From Doryteuthis pealeii (taxonomy: Eukaryota > Mollusca > Cephalopoda > Myopsida > Loliginidae): DNA of 64,000 bases. Under the pieces are notes generated by a model. It made no database searches and had not been told where the DNA came from. It saw only the letters and a program-made list of their open reading frames with translations. The translations under genes and the position numbers were made by a program. The DNA lies in the NCBI GenBank assembly GCA_023376005.1, contig CM042179.1, positions 22,425,906-22,489,905 on the forward strand, read 5' to 3'. Positions 46,345 to 58,254 of this stretch are shown in pieces. Numbering within the stretch: position 1 is the stretch's first letter; every line of letters starts with the position of its first letter.

Positions 46345-46670
46345 GCTTATCCTTTATCTTCTGCAAGGATTCCTTAAAGGACTGTACTGCTCGTTCTTCT
46401 TGACCATTCATTGCCAGGTGGTATGAAGCTAAAGTGATGTGTTCTTTGCTATTATTGGTAATAAATTCTTCAAATCTGAACTGGTGTCATTATCTATCAT
46501 ACACTGGTAAGAAAAGACATGTCTCGCAAAAGCGCGACGTAACGTCCCAACTGTAGTGCTTGAAGTCACATAGGATGTACACCGAACCATTTGCAGTATT
46601 TTCACAACAATCAGGAACATTTTTCCCAACACAGGGTCCCGCATAATCCAAATGAATACGGGATCATAGT
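46345..46670 (-). pseudogene. Ty3/Gypsy integrase relic
   Basis: Minus-strand reading gives HLDYA around the first catalytic Asp, then GPVLGKMFLIVV, TSSTTVGTLRRAFA, MIDNDTSS in place of the second Asp block (normally TDNGT), and MNGQEERAVQSFKESL with the catalytic Glu. Two frame changes separate these. It is a different lineage from the plus-strand integrase at 53455-53830. No intact pol lies nearby. Confidence 0.8.
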
Positions 46671-47634
46671 TTCTCTGGGAATTCCTAAGTGTACAATGAG
46701 GCCATTAAAAAAAAAAAAAAAAAAAAGAAAAGAAAAAAAAAATTCAGATGAAAATCAAGTTTAAATCTATCTAAAAAAGTAATGAGTTATTTGCATTCAT
46801 TTCATAAATAAGAAAGAAAATTATTAAAGAATTCGAATGAAGAACACATTTAAATTTATTTAAAAAAAAAAAAGAAAAAAAAAAAAGAAGAAAAAAAAGA
46901 TTAATTATTTTCGTCCCGTTCATATTTTTCTGAGAAGCAGATCAAAAGAGCGTACGATTCATTTCTGAAAACAGATCTGTTATTGCTAATTTAAAGGGAA
47001 CATTCTTTATAATAAAAAAATAAAAAATAAAAAAGGGGAGAAAATTCGGAAGTGCGTAGCTTGAAGATATTTTTTCTCTGGAAACCTCTTAAAACAGGTA
47101 TAACTACTTTAAAAAAAAATTTTTTTACTTGTTTTTAGCCTTCATAGATTTTTTTCTATCAGGCTTTTTTGAGACTTGAGTGTACTAGAACAACAGGAGT
47201 TCACTTTTTTATTCTTCGACGCCAACAAGAATTTTAAAACATTTATTTACAAGATAAGGGAAACAACTCCTTCCGACCTTAGGGGTGACAGGAGTTATTC
47301 CCCTTTACATATATGCGTATGCCAAATGATTTGATAACATTTTTCACATATAGTAGAAAACAATCAATAATAAAATAGAAAAAATGTGCACGGCCCGGAG
47401 TGGGGGTGGGAGGAAGTCAAAGTTCAGGTACAGGAAATGTATGCTGAAGATTTTGGGATCACTTAAAGAAAAAATGTAATATAGTAAAAAGTACCGTGTT
47501 TCTCAATGGAGTGGGGGGGGTATTCCTAAAATGAAGTAACCAAGTGAGTACCTGGTACTATTAATATTTTTGTAATCTAACTCGTGTAGTTCTTTAAGAA
47601 AATCAAAAAATCAAAAAATCATTCTAATTAATTA
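46671..47634. other. AT-rich sequence with poly-A runs
   Basis: No gene. A-rich runs lie at about 46706-46741 and 46860-46900, and a gtgggggggg run near 47510. Confidence 0.4.
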
Positions 47635-47965
47635 TTATTTCTCTGAATGTTTGAGATGAGGCTTGAAGATTAGTATTATCTGCGTTATTCGGACTATTGT
47701 CCCCATCTTCATTGTTATTTGTACAACGTTTCGGCCGATATGCCCTCCGGCCTTCTTCAGGTTTTCTTGTCAGACTCGGGAACCTTCTCGGACTCAGGAA
47801 CCTTCTTTTCGAACTTGGGAACTTTCTTGTTGTAATCGGGAGCTGTCACGGAACTTTGAGTCCGACAAGAAATACCTGAAGAAGGCCGGTGGGCATATCG
47901 GCTGAAACGTTGTACAATTAACAATGAAGATGAGGACATTAGTCCAAATAACGCAGATAATACTA
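47635..47965 (-). mobile_element. Palindromic MITE family C, largest copy
   Basis: The outer block is ctctgaatgtttgagatgag. The termini tagtattatctgcgttattc and taacgcagataatacta then enclose an inverted pair built on tgtacaacgtttcggccgat and ccggccttcttcagg. Short direct repeats of gggaaccttc-type sequence fill the core. Confidence 0.85.
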
Positions 47966-48160
47966 ATTAATTATTATTCCGATAAATTCATTACAATCAG
48001 AGATGAAATTCTTAAATGACTTGATTAGTTAAAAGTTAAAATTAATAGGAAAATAGTGACATGATGATATGCATTAAAAAAAGAAAATAACATGATTCAT
48101 TATAAATTATTTTAATTCATTATCTCAATATATAAATTAATTATTCATCTCATATCTACA

Positions 48161-48612
48161 TCTATTAATAATGGAGATTCGCTTCCGGTTTTTGTCTGTA
48201 ACAAAAATTACGTCACTGCTTACGTAACATTACCCAAAATCATCATAACATAGAATAAAATTTATTCTACGATTTTTGGCATGTTCAAATTTTGAGTGTA
48301 TTTATTCAATAAATACACTCAAAATTTGAACATGCAGCATTAGACTGTCCTCATTGGTTTTTAAAACAAGTTTTAATAAATACATGACTGGTATTATATA
48401 TCTATATATAGTTTGTTTTATTCTAATACATATTTAAAGTTCACATTTGAAATTGTTTTATTTTTTAATCTTTTAATGAATTTGATGATTTTACTTACTT
48501 AGGGTACAAACTCGCTGACATTGAATTTTTTACTCCCACCCCTCAGGCAATATGTTTCAAAAATCTATTTTTACATCGCCCGGGGGGGTGTTTTTTATTT
48601 TTTAATAGTCTA
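48161..48612 (+). mobile_element. Helitron-like element, 5' end clear, 3' end uncertain
   Basis: It starts A|TCTATTAATAATGGAGATT, the same opening as the Helitron at 29399-30040 (ttctgtctgtaac shared downstream). A possible 3' end is the GC-rich cgcccgggggggtg followed by an AT spacer and CTAG at about 48610-48613. However, the base after CTAG is A rather than T, so the end is uncertain. It contains the 27-bp perfect hairpin at 48280-48334. Confidence 0.5.
48280..48334. repeat. Perfect 27-bp inverted repeat with one-base loop
   Basis: The string catgttcaaattttgagtgt + atttatt is followed after a single C by its exact complement. A nearby smaller palindrome, agaataaaatttattct, lies at 48252-48268. 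Confidence 0.95.
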
Positions 48613-49107
48613 GATAATAAATGTTATGCTTAAGTAATAGGTATTTTTTTGTGAACTAAATTAAAATTGTTAATTGATAAAATATCTAAATTAAATTACA
48701 TAAAATAGATATTGGAATTTTAAAATATTTTAGAAATAATAAATTTATTTTAAAAATTATACAAAAAAATGTTGTCTTCCCTTTAAAGTAATGTAATTTA
48801 AAATAATGCACACGACACATTAAAAACAGAATGTAACTGAATACACTCGGCACTAGCTGCCAGAACACAGTAAAGTGTTCAATATATATATGGATAAAAG
48901 TGTCCATATTGAAGCCAGGAGCTAATAGGAATCCTTAGGAATGGATTTGGCCCAAATACACAAGTGGAATAGCCCAACCTGCTATTTAAACAACCTACCA
49001 AGTCTGGATTCTTAGAACTGACTCAGCTTGCAACACAGCCGAATACTGGTCAATCAAAACAAATCTCTACAATTTATTGTAATACTTCTTAATGTTTTAT
49101 TCAGTAT
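48613..49107. other. AT-rich spacer
   Basis: Nothing is recognised. Confidence 0.4.
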
Positions 49108-49330
49108 TTATCCAACCCTTCTGCAATGTGAAGGATGTGACATAAGGTCAATTATTAAGTGAAGTACAGCTGGTCTTGAATTAATAGTTTTTCCTTCTTA
49201 GATCAGTTTCTGTACCAAGGCTAAAGAGCTCAGTCTGCCCTAATATTTATCCATAACCGGGGGAGAAAAGACAAATTCATGTCTTTCCTAAAGGGCATTA
49301 GCACAAACTGAAATGCAAATTGCAATGAAG
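49108..49330 (-). mobile_element. SINE-B fragment
   Basis: On the minus strand it matches the SINE-B body and end (gaaggatgtgacataaggtc, agagctcagtctgccctaat). It faces the next copy in inverted orientation. Confidence 0.75.
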
Positions 49331-49349
49331 TTTTGATGTCTTCCATGTT

Positions 49350-49580
49350 AGTGGGATGATTGGTACCAGGGAAGATATTTATGTAGGGTCCTACTTGGGA
49401 AAGGTGTTAATCTAAATATTCTCCCTCCAGCTATGGGTAAATAGTATAGTAGACTGGGCTCTTTAACCTTGGTTAAACAACTAGTCTAGGAGAAGGAAAC
49501 CACTGAATTCAAATCTGTTGAAATTTGCTTAAGAAATTGACTTTGTGTCACGTCATGCTTGTGTGGAGGGGTTGGTAAAT
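49350..49580 (+). mobile_element. SINE-B fragment
   Basis: The body (ccctccagctatgggtaaat, agactgggctctttaacc) and end (gtgtcacgtcatgcttgtgt) are present; the tRNA head is replaced by gtgggatgattggtaccagg. Confidence 0.75.
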
Positions 49581-49639
49581 ATATATATGTATTATACATA
49601 ATAACCAATTTAACGAAATCTTGCGTATTTCTGTATCTG

Positions 49640-50160
49640 TGTGAAAGCTTTAATGTCTTTCATGTTAGTGGGATGTTTAGTGCTAGGGAAGATATTTATG
49701 CAAGGTCCTAATTGGGAAACGTATTAATCCAAATATTCTCCCTCCATCTATGGGTAAATAGCAGAGTAGACTGGGCTCTTTAACGTTAGTTAAGCAATCC
49801 GTCTAAGGGCCGGTTTAGCTCAGTTGGTATAGTGTCGGGCTAGGAATCACAAGGTTCCAGGTTCAATACTGGACCTTGCCAACTCAGCGTATGAGTAGCA
49901 CAGGGATCTGTGTGGTAAAGTGAGGAACTGATGGTTGGTGTGGTGCTCCACATCAGATGCTAAAATAATCTCCTTGGTCTAATGCTAGTGAAAAGTTGAT
50001 ACTTCCTCGCTGTCTGGCTGATACTGACATTAGGCTGCCCCGACGACTTTACTTTTTTTTAAGCAATCAGTCTAGGAGAAAGAAAGCTCTGAATTCAAAT
50101 CTGTTGAAATCTGCTTAAGAAATTGACGTTGTGTCACATCCTATTCTGTTAGGGATTGGT
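49640..50160 (+). mobile_element. SINE-B fragment split by SINE-A
   Basis: 49640-49806 and 50061-50160 form one SINE-B body and end, separated by the SINE-A at 49807-50060. Confidence 0.8.
49807..50060 (+). mobile_element. SINE-A, full copy with tRNA head
   Basis: The tRNA-like head has an A-box (ggtttagctcagttggtata) and a B-box (ggttccaggttcaatactgg). The body ends in cgacgactttactttttttt. It is flanked by a 15-bp duplication (aagcaatccgtctaa at 49792-49806, aagcaatcagtctag at 50061-50075), as expected for LINE-mediated retroposition. Confidence 0.9.
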
Positions 50161-50484
50161 TATATATGTATATATATATATATATATGTACCAATTTTAT
50201 AGTCTGATCATCATAGGCTGCGTTTGAACCGAGTGCTTTGTTTTTATCAATTTAATGCATATCTAAGTTGACTGTGGTCCATGAAAATGTGTATATATTC
50301 ATCAAAGTTTTTTTTATTGTAATGGATCTAAAGTTACAGTCATTGCTAAGGAGTCTGAAGTCTTTGTAAAATTCATTGAGATTTTCTCAGGGATTGTTTC
50401 CAAGTAGTCAGTATGGTAACTGCATGGTCAGTGCTAGGATCTCATGCTCCATCCTCCAAATCAATGACACATTCTGTTATATGG
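50161..50484. other. AT-rich spacer
   Basis: A short (TA)n run lies near 50163-50188; otherwise nothing is recognised. Confidence 0.4.
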
Positions 50485-50725
50485 GACCTTCACTCTACTA
50501 CATGTTACTTTTCATAAAGTAATATTCATAAAAAATATATGACCTCCCACTCTATTTCATGTCAATTTTCATCAAGTAGTTTTCTTAGAAAATATATGAG
50601 CTCCCACTCGATTTCATGTCAATTTTCTAAAGTAGTATTCATAGAAAATACATGAACCCCCCTACTCTACTACGTCAATTTTTATAAGTGGTATTCATAG
50701 AAAATATATGAAACCCACCCTGAGT
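50485..50725. repeat. Tandem repeat, about 65-70-bp unit, four copies
   Basis: The unit combines a cactctactacatgtcaatt-like block with aagtagtattcatagaaaat and atatga. The last copies are more diverged. Confidence 0.8.
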
Positions 50726-51174
50726 AACTGGATGTTTCTGCCAAAGACATTTTTGCCTAGAGGAGTTTAGCCGTTGACATTTTGGTTGAAGATAACTCCA
50801 ACCCCAACTTTCCAACAATGACATACTTTTTAAAGACAGAACATTACTTACTAGATGTCATTCAAAATAGAATATAATCATCATATCTAATTCTAATACA
50901 ATGTACATGAATAAATTTATGTTTTATTTTTACAACTTTTCAATAATGAATAATGGTGTTCAGTGTTGTTTTTTACCTTTCATATAAAGCTAATATTCTT
51001 TCTTTTTTTTTATAAAAGAAAAATTGACAATGATTATAAAATGTTTTTTCTTTAAAAAGTTAAAATTTTGACAGTTTATAAGATTCTGCCTGGGAGAAAT
51101 CATTAATTCTCAGTAAAGACGATGAATATAAATTAGGTCAAATATTAAACATTATATTGTTAATCTATTTATCT
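50726..51174. other. AT-rich spacer
   Basis: Nothing is recognised. Confidence 0.4.
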
Positions 51175-51432
51175 ATGGTTATTTCCTATAACTCCAACAT
51201 AAACAAAGGGGAACCACTCTTGACTGATGAATTATTTATTTATTTATTTATTGATCTACTAGGAAAAAAGAAGACGGGGTTAGGGTTAGGGTTTGAGTTT
51301 AGGGTTAGGGTTTAGGTTAAGGTTAGGGTTAGGGTTAGGGTTTAGGGTTAGCTTAATGAGAAAATAGATAAATAATTTATCAGTCATGAGTGGTTCCCCT
51401 TTGTTTATGCTGGAGTTATAGGAAATAACCAT
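51175..51432. mobile_element. MITE family 2 with telomere-motif core, copy 1
   Basis: Inverted arms of about 65 bp start atggttatttcctataactc and share aaacaaaggggaaccactc. The core is an interrupted (TTAGGG)n array of about ten units. No ORF. A second copy is at 54727-54925. Confidence 0.85.
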
Positions 51433-53005
51433 ATCTATCTATCTATCTATCTATCTATGTTGGAAGAATTTATTTTATTGTTTAAATTAATTCTAAGATT
51501 AATTTATTAAAATACATAAAAATATTCAAAGTATTAATAAAAAGAAAAGAATAGAAAGTGCGAAAACAAACGCCGAATTGAAACGGCTTTATTTTTTAAT
51601 TACTAATATCTTTTTGTTAAAATTGATTTAATTGGTTCCATCGGAATTATAAAATTTAGCGTTCTAAAATCAAGGACATAACCTTTGAAATAAACGGCAG
51701 AAATTATTTCCCTTGCGATTGGATTGGAAATTATTTCCCTTGCGATTGGATTGGAAATTTCTCCGTCAAAATTGATGTTTTTGACTTAAAAATGAATAGA
51801 AGATGAAAAAGAAATAAGCTGTCGGCGAGATAAATTTATTTAAGAATTATAATAAATACAGAAATCAAACTGATATTTTCTGACGAATTGAGAAATACAG
51901 AAATTAAACTGAAAATTTCTGAAGAATTGAGGGTACTAATGCAAAATAGCACACAAGAGATAAAAAAACAAACAAAAAACAACATTAGAATCACATTTTA
52001 CATTGAAAAAACATTAGATGAGGAAAAGTCCCGAAGTAGAGAGACACTCTGATTTATTTTTTTCAAATAGAATGCTAGAAAAAAATAGAACAGTCTAAAA
52101 ATAAACGAAACGAAACAAAAAAACAAAACAAAATGAATTTCTCAGAGTAGATTTTTAAAACTCCCGTCTTCCATAGAAGGTTGTATTGATTTTTGTAAAG
52201 AGAGTGGCCTCCTATGGAAGAAATTTGTTTGTCTTAATTGTGAGTGATCGGCATGCAAATGGAGACTAAGTATAGACTGCTTCGCCTGGAGATGCCTGAC
52301 CTGTAAGAAATACTTTTGATAAGGACGGGCACATTCTTTTCATTACCTTTTCTACTACTACTACTAGTACTGCTACTACTACTATTACTATTATTACTGC
52401 TATCAAGACCACGAATAAGAACAACTTTTTGACTTGTAGAGTAGTAAAAATATAGGTTCTTCCAATTCGTCCTACATTCAAGTCTCCATTTCATGTAAAT
52501 CCCCACACAAAGAAAAAAAATAAAAAAATAAAAAAATAAATAAAATAGAATTGAAAAAAAATTGAAAAAAAAAAGAAGGTAAATATTAATTTTTTTTTGC
52601 TATGAAAATTTATAAATTGTTCTGCCATTCTCTTTTTAAAATTTTGTTTTAGCATCTCAACGCTTTAGGCATTTTCTGTGAATGTACTGAAATTCAATGC
52701 TTTTTATACACAATCTAATGCATTTATCTCTTGTGTGCTATTCTGCATTAGTATTGAATTAAGAAATACAGAAGTTCTGAGAATTCTGAAGTAAAAGAAG
52801 GAAGGATCTCAATGCTAGAAATTTCTGAAAAGAACCCAAGGAAAATGGGAAAAAGAAAAAAAAATATATTGAAGCACAGAAAATTATATGAAAAGATTTC
52901 TGCAAGAATTTCTAAGAGGTTTTATTGAAGTTTTCATTGAACTTTACAAATGGGGAAGAGCTTCATTTGTAATCAAAACATTCATATAATTGCTCATTGA
53001 ACAAG
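51433..53005. other. AT-rich sequence with short repeats
   Basis: It contains a (CTAT)n run at 51437-51458, a tandem 31-bp pair at 51708-51768 (attatttcccttgcgattgg) and an (ACT)n run near 52352-52400. An inverted pair at about 51930-51958 and 52727-52752 (actaatgcaaaatagcacac and its complement) may mark the ends of another decayed foldback element. No gene. Confidence 0.5.

Positions 53006-53048
<43 letters not shown>
53006..53048. repeat. (TA)n microsatellite
   Basis: About 21 TA units. Confidence 0.97.
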
Positions 53049-53056
<8 letters not shown>

Positions 53057-53454
53057 GTTCCCTTTCAGGATATTTTGTAAAATTTTTGTTGACAAATTCA
53101 GTCGTGCCTGAAATTCAATATGTTAAGAAAATCAAGTGTCTATATGTGACATAAGTTTGAAAAAACTAGCAGATACTACTTATAAGATTAGTTTGAAGAT
53201 ATTTTGTTTTTCTTTCAAAAAGATATTAATAACAAAAAATTATCTCCACAATTTTTTTTTTTTGCATAGGGAATCATATGCATGTCTTTGTGAGTTCTTT
53301 TGTGTTTGTGTAATAATTTGATTTTTGTTAAAGTGTGTACAGCTTATTTTAGTTGAGGTGTTCGATTTCTTTATCAATTTTGCATATTTATGGAAGATTG
53401 CTCAATTTCATTTGTCCTATTTGTTAACCAGTGAGATTGGATTTTTCAATAATA
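53049..53454. other. AT-rich spacer
   Basis: Nothing is recognised. Confidence 0.4.
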
Positions 53455-53830
53455 AAACAGGTGGCCTCCATAATCTATAACAAAATAAAAAAAATACCTT
53501 CTCTAAACTAGGTATAACACAAATAGTGATCAATGACAATGGCCCGGAATATATATCAATTAAATTCAAGCAATTTGCAAGTGAATGGGATTTTAAACAT
53601 GTCACAACAAGTCCGAAATATCCACAAGCCAATGGACAAGAAAGAAATATCCAAACAATAAAAAGGACACTCAAGAAAGCATTTAAAAGTAATCAAGACC
53701 CATATCTAGCAATGCTAGTACTCAGAGCAACTCCTTTAAAAATTAAATCACCAGTGCCAGCCCAACAGCGGATGAAAAGAATGATACGAACAAACCTTCC
53801 CAACATATTACGTCATCTTGCCTGGATTAT
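53455..53830 (+). pseudogene. Ty3/Gypsy integrase core relic
   Basis: The open part from 53526 reads INDNGPEYISIKFKQFA (second catalytic Asp block), then HVTTSPKYPQANGQ and ERNIQTIKRTLKKA, with the catalytic Glu. AMLVLRATPL and a degraded PAQQ...R (normally PAELL.GR) block follow. The N-terminal zinc finger and first Asp block are lost or unreadable. No LTRs flank it. Integrase joins element DNA to the host genome; this copy is dead. Confidence 0.88.
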
Positions 53831-54239
53831 CACTGGATATCATATTCTGGTGGAGCAGATGGTGTTATATGAGTAGTACAAGTATGTATCATAGGAAACC
53901 ATGAGATGCAGCATGGTGGATGTAAAACAAAGTGGATAAATTCCAAAGTGTGTCAATGACGCACTTCACCTGATGCTGGGTGGAGGAACCTCATAGGCCA
54001 ATAGCCAGAATCAAATAGTTCAGTCAGGAAAATTTTGTTATTCATCTATAAGGGTGGCATATATTGATGAGAAATATAGCCATCAAAAAATTAACAATTA
54101 GCTTGGATATGGAATGTAAAATTAAAAAAAAAAAAAAGTATGAATTCACAAATAATTAAATTTATTTATTAAATTATTTATTTATTAAATTATTTATTTA
54201 TTTATTTATTTATTAAATTATTTATTTATTAAATTTATC
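53831..54239. repeat. Spacer with (TTAT)n-rich tract
   Basis: 54150-54239 is a tattaaattatttatttatt-type simple repeat. The rest is unassigned. Confidence 0.6.
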
Positions 54240-55600
54240 TAATGATGAAAACGTGTACAGTAAATTCATTGTTAGCAATCTTTCGCTTGTAAATTCATCA
54301 TATGGTAAATTATTCTTGGCTGAAATCAGAATTTAATTATTGCTTTTAAGAATTTGTTAACAGGAGTTAAAGTGTTAGGGTTAGGTTTAGGGAAAGCCTA
54401 CATTATAAGAGCAATTTATCTGATCTGATAGATACCTGCGATGAATTTACTATACGATGAATTCATTGACGATGAATCGATTGGGATGAATTTACTGACA
54501 ATAAATTTCGTGAGAATGAATTTACTTATAAAAATATCAAAGTAGAAATTAAGATTGAAATATAATAATCAAAGGGAAATAACTCTAGTAAATTTAAAAA
54601 AAAAGTTGTTTCCCTTAGATTACTTTTTCAGTTGTTCTTTACAAAATGAGTATTCTTTCTCAAAGGGAATAATTCAAGAAACATTTTATTAGAGTTAGTT
54701 CCCTTTGACCATTCTAGTTTAATTTTAATTATTTCTAATAAATCTAACATAAACAAAGGGAAACCATTCTTGACTGATAAATTATTCATTGATCTACTAG
54801 GAAAAAAGAAGACGGGAATAGGGATTAGGGTTAGGGTTAGGGTTAGTTTAATGGGAAAATAAATAATCTATCAGTCTAGAGTGGTTCCTCTTTGTTTATG
54901 TTAGACTTATATGAAATAACCAGATTATTGATAGGTACAGAAATAAAGAATACTGTAAATGTAAAGATAAACAGAAAACGAATGCAAGGGAATTAACATA
55001 AGAAATCTTTTTATTAGAGTTCATTTTGACCATTTCAATCCAAATTTATAGTTTTGCATTTTCAATCAGATTCATCACTGTAAATTCTGTAAATCACTGT
55101 AATTTCACCATTTGGTAAATTTATCCCACATAAATTTATTGAATCAAATCAATCTCTTAAAAAAAAGAAATAGCCCGAACTTAGTGGCGGCTATATTGGA
55201 AACATACAAAACACCTAACCCTAACCCTAGCACTGTAACTATTTTTTCAAAATTCTTAGAAGCAATGATTAAATTCTGAATTTAGCCACAAATAATTTAC
55301 CAGTGATAATTTTACCATATGATGAATTTACTGGAGATAAATTTACCAAATGTTGAAATTACCAACGACAAATTTACCTTGCGATGAATTCATCGTACAT
55401 ATTTTCAAATTATTTTTAGCTATTTTTTCAAATTCTTAGAAGCAATGATTAAATTCTGAATTTAGCCACAAATAATTTACCATTGATAATTTTACCATAT
55501 GAGGAATTTACTGGATATAAATTTACCAAATGTTGAAATTACCAACGATGAATTTACCTTGCGATAAATACATATTTTAATCATTATATATTTCCTAATT
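54240..55600. repeat. Inverted-repeat cluster with telomere-like cores
   Basis: 54240-54400 (plus strand, ending gttagggttaggtttaggg) is the reverse complement of about 55205-55345 (starting cctaaccctaaccctagc). An irregular motif, gatgaatttac, is iterated in both (for example 54443-54530 and 55300-55390). Within the right half, 55254-55424 and 55430-55595 are direct duplicates. MITE family 2 copy 2 sits between the halves. Confidence 0.7.
54727..54925. mobile_element. MITE family 2 with telomere-motif core, copy 2
   Basis: Inverted arms share cataaacaaagggaaacca / tggttcctctttgtttatg with 51175-51432. The core is gggattagggttagggttag. Confidence 0.8.
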
Positions 55601-57364
55601 TTTGAAATTATTTCTGAGCTCATATTATTTTCTTTTTTACATGTTAATTATTAATTGTTAATCTTTCGATGACATTTTTTCTCATCAATAGATGCGCCCT
55701 TGTCTAAACATCCAACATCCTTTTTGTTAAAGATAACTTTACCATAAAATAAGCTCAAAAATACTAGTTAAATTCATTAATCTTTTAATTAACAAATTCT
55801 GGCATTACTGCAAATTCGTTGCTTTTACAGATGCAAATTGGTCTATGAGGTCAAGAATCTGTTTTTCTTTTAAAGTTTCTTCTCTTTCTACACTCAGAAG
55901 AGCAAGATCACAAAGTCTGCCTTGACCAATGGAGGTTCTCAAATGGGCAAATATTAGTTTTAACATTCAGATCTCTCATGGCTAGCAAGGGAAACTGCGG
56001 TGGTTAGCATTATCTGAAAAAATAACTAGACTAAAACTACCACCCTAGTTTACACAGATGAATGTTCTTTCTACCAGTGCCTCTTAATTGTGCTCCCTTT
56101 AAATGGCACCCCTTTTAAGTAGTACCATTTAAGTGGTGCTCTGCCTGCCATACGATGAAAAAAGCCAATAGCTGTAATAATTATAATTATTCAGTGTTGT
56201 GGGTTCTATCAGAACATATAATTAAACAATTTTTTTCAATATATTTCTATCATAAAACAATTAAATTTTTTCTAAAGTAAAAGATGGGGACAGGCACAGC
56301 ACTATACGTTCAAAAGAAAAAAAGGACCAAATCTGGAAGAAGATTCTAACAAACTTATTTTTTTTTTAAGAATAATTCTCTTATGTAGTGAGAAATAATA
56401 ATACCTTGTACTTTTTGAAGATAGCCACAGAATCTGTTTTAATAATAATTACTCTTAAACTAATTGTCCTATCAAAGTTTTCACAATGGTTTTCAACTAA
56501 ATAGCTGCAGGGACCTTTGCTTGAATTTGTAAACTTAATCAGAAAAATAACAAAATCTTGGTTTTAGAATATTTTTCATCTCGACAAAATCATGTTTTCT
56601 GACTTATAAAATAAAGAAAAAAGATTTCCCCCCCCCCCATTAATGAATTTTAAATGCCACTGGAAGCCATGTTGTATCACAGTGGTGAGGAACAACATAT
56701 AAAATGTCTCCATGTTTCCACCTTGTGCTTTTCCAATATCACCACCAAATCTGTTTTAATGCTAATTATTCCTATATCAAAGTTTTCTCAATGGTTTTCA
56801 ATAACATTAGATGTGATTGATAAGATATCAAAAGTTAATCACAATAAGACAATTACAAAGGTAGCTTTTTTAAAATAGTATCCAAGGTAGCAAACAGCCA
56901 AATCCTTAAAATGATTATAATTTAATTTATCAACCTAAATAATGTTTAAGAAGAGTAATTTGCTATATTAAGTGTTCTTAATATCATGCTAAAGACCTAT
57001 CATAATTTTACCACCAGAAAGTTTTTATTTTTAAGATGGCACATATTGTATATTTTCAACATGGTGTCCCTCTACATATTTTCTCATGCAGTTTAAATTC
57101 TTTTGATATATTATTCCCGACTACAAAAGGAGGGTTTTCTTAAACAAATCAGCCTATTAACTTTTTTGAAAGCATTAAAACTATTTCCTAAAGTAGAATA
57201 TCTAGTGGACGCCATCTTGAAAAATAAAAACCTTTTGATGGTCAAACTATGTTAGACTTTTGATATATTACTAAGCACACGTAATACTACAAATTACTAC
57301 AATTAAAGTATTTTCTAGGGTGATTAATTAACTAAATATGAGCATCTTTGTTTTCTAGACTAGT
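55601..57364. other. AT-rich sequence with one internal duplication
   Basis: 56408-56505 and 56730-56815 are related (aatctgttttaat, tatcaaagttttc, caatggttttcaa). No gene is recognised; the 74-codon ORF at 56654-56878 lies in the second copy. Confidence 0.45.
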
Positions 57365-57440
57365 TCTTCTCTCAGACTGGTTGCCATATGAAGGCCAATC
57401 TTAGTCTGCCCTACTATTTACCCATAGCTTGGGGGGGGGT
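57365..57440 (-). mobile_element. SINE-B fragment
   Basis: agtctgccctactatttacc and ccatagcttgggggg match the SINE-B body on the minus strand. Confidence 0.65.
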
Positions 57441-57659
57441 AGAAGAGATGCAAATGAAAATGCCTGGAAAGATGTTGAATTTGAGCTTTTGTATTCTGAA
57501 AGGTGATTGCTAAGAAATAGATTGTAATGTGTGTTGGAGGATTGGCCTAAGTAGATGATTAGCCATTCACAAAAAAACATGAATGGAGATCATGAGAAAA
57601 GAGATTATCAATTAACTACAAATTTTAACACCACTTGTCATCAGTCATCATCATCATCA

Positions 57660-58090
57660 TCATCATGTCATGCCAGTAGTGCAGATATCCATGACAATCT
57701 CTCACCAACCCTCCCTATCAGTCATTCACCCCAGGAGGTCCTCCACACAGCATGCTGCATCTGCACATAGCTGGTCTATGTAGGTCTTTGCTGGATGACC
57801 CACAATGGTATATCCATGTGCCGGCTTCCACATAAGGACATCGCTTATTAGCTCATCCTTACTTCTCCAGCAGTGTCCGGCATGTCTTGTTCACCTTACT
57901 CAAATGGGGGCATGTGGCCATATAGTTGCTTTCTTGTGAGATGTTGCTTCCATGATTTGTTCAAGATCACACACAGCATCCTTGTGAAACTCTCATTCAG
58001 TCTATTTTTCAGGTGCCTCGTCAAGGTCCAAGTGGTGCAGCCATACAACAACACCGACACCACCACAGCCTGGAAAGGCATGAAAACTAA
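57660..58090 (-). pseudogene. LINE ORF2 C-terminal relic
   Basis: The minus-strand reading starts VVVSVLLYGCTTWTLTRHL, continues RMLCVILNKSWKQH and KQLYGHMPP. After frame shifts it gives pieces of the conserved tail (RHAGHCWRS-like, DLPGV, DREGW). These are the C-terminal regions of many non-LTR retrotransposon polymerases. The catalytic RT core is absent. A (CAT)n run at 57645-57665 adjoins it. Confidence 0.75.
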
Positions 58091-58254
58091 AATAAATGAA
58101 AGTTGTGTAAAGAGAAGTTTTCATTCCATTTTATTTGCAAACACTATGAGCAATTATCTGAGAAGCTGCATCTGCAAGCCAATCAGCTACTGGCCTTGGC
58201 TCCAAAATAAACCCTGCAATATAGCAATAAATTATTACTTATTACCTTAAGACA

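Noticed and set aside
51265..51350. (TTAGGG)n array as a chromosome end or fusion site
   Set aside because: It is the core of a short inverted-repeat element that has a second copy at 54727; too short and interrupted for a telomere.
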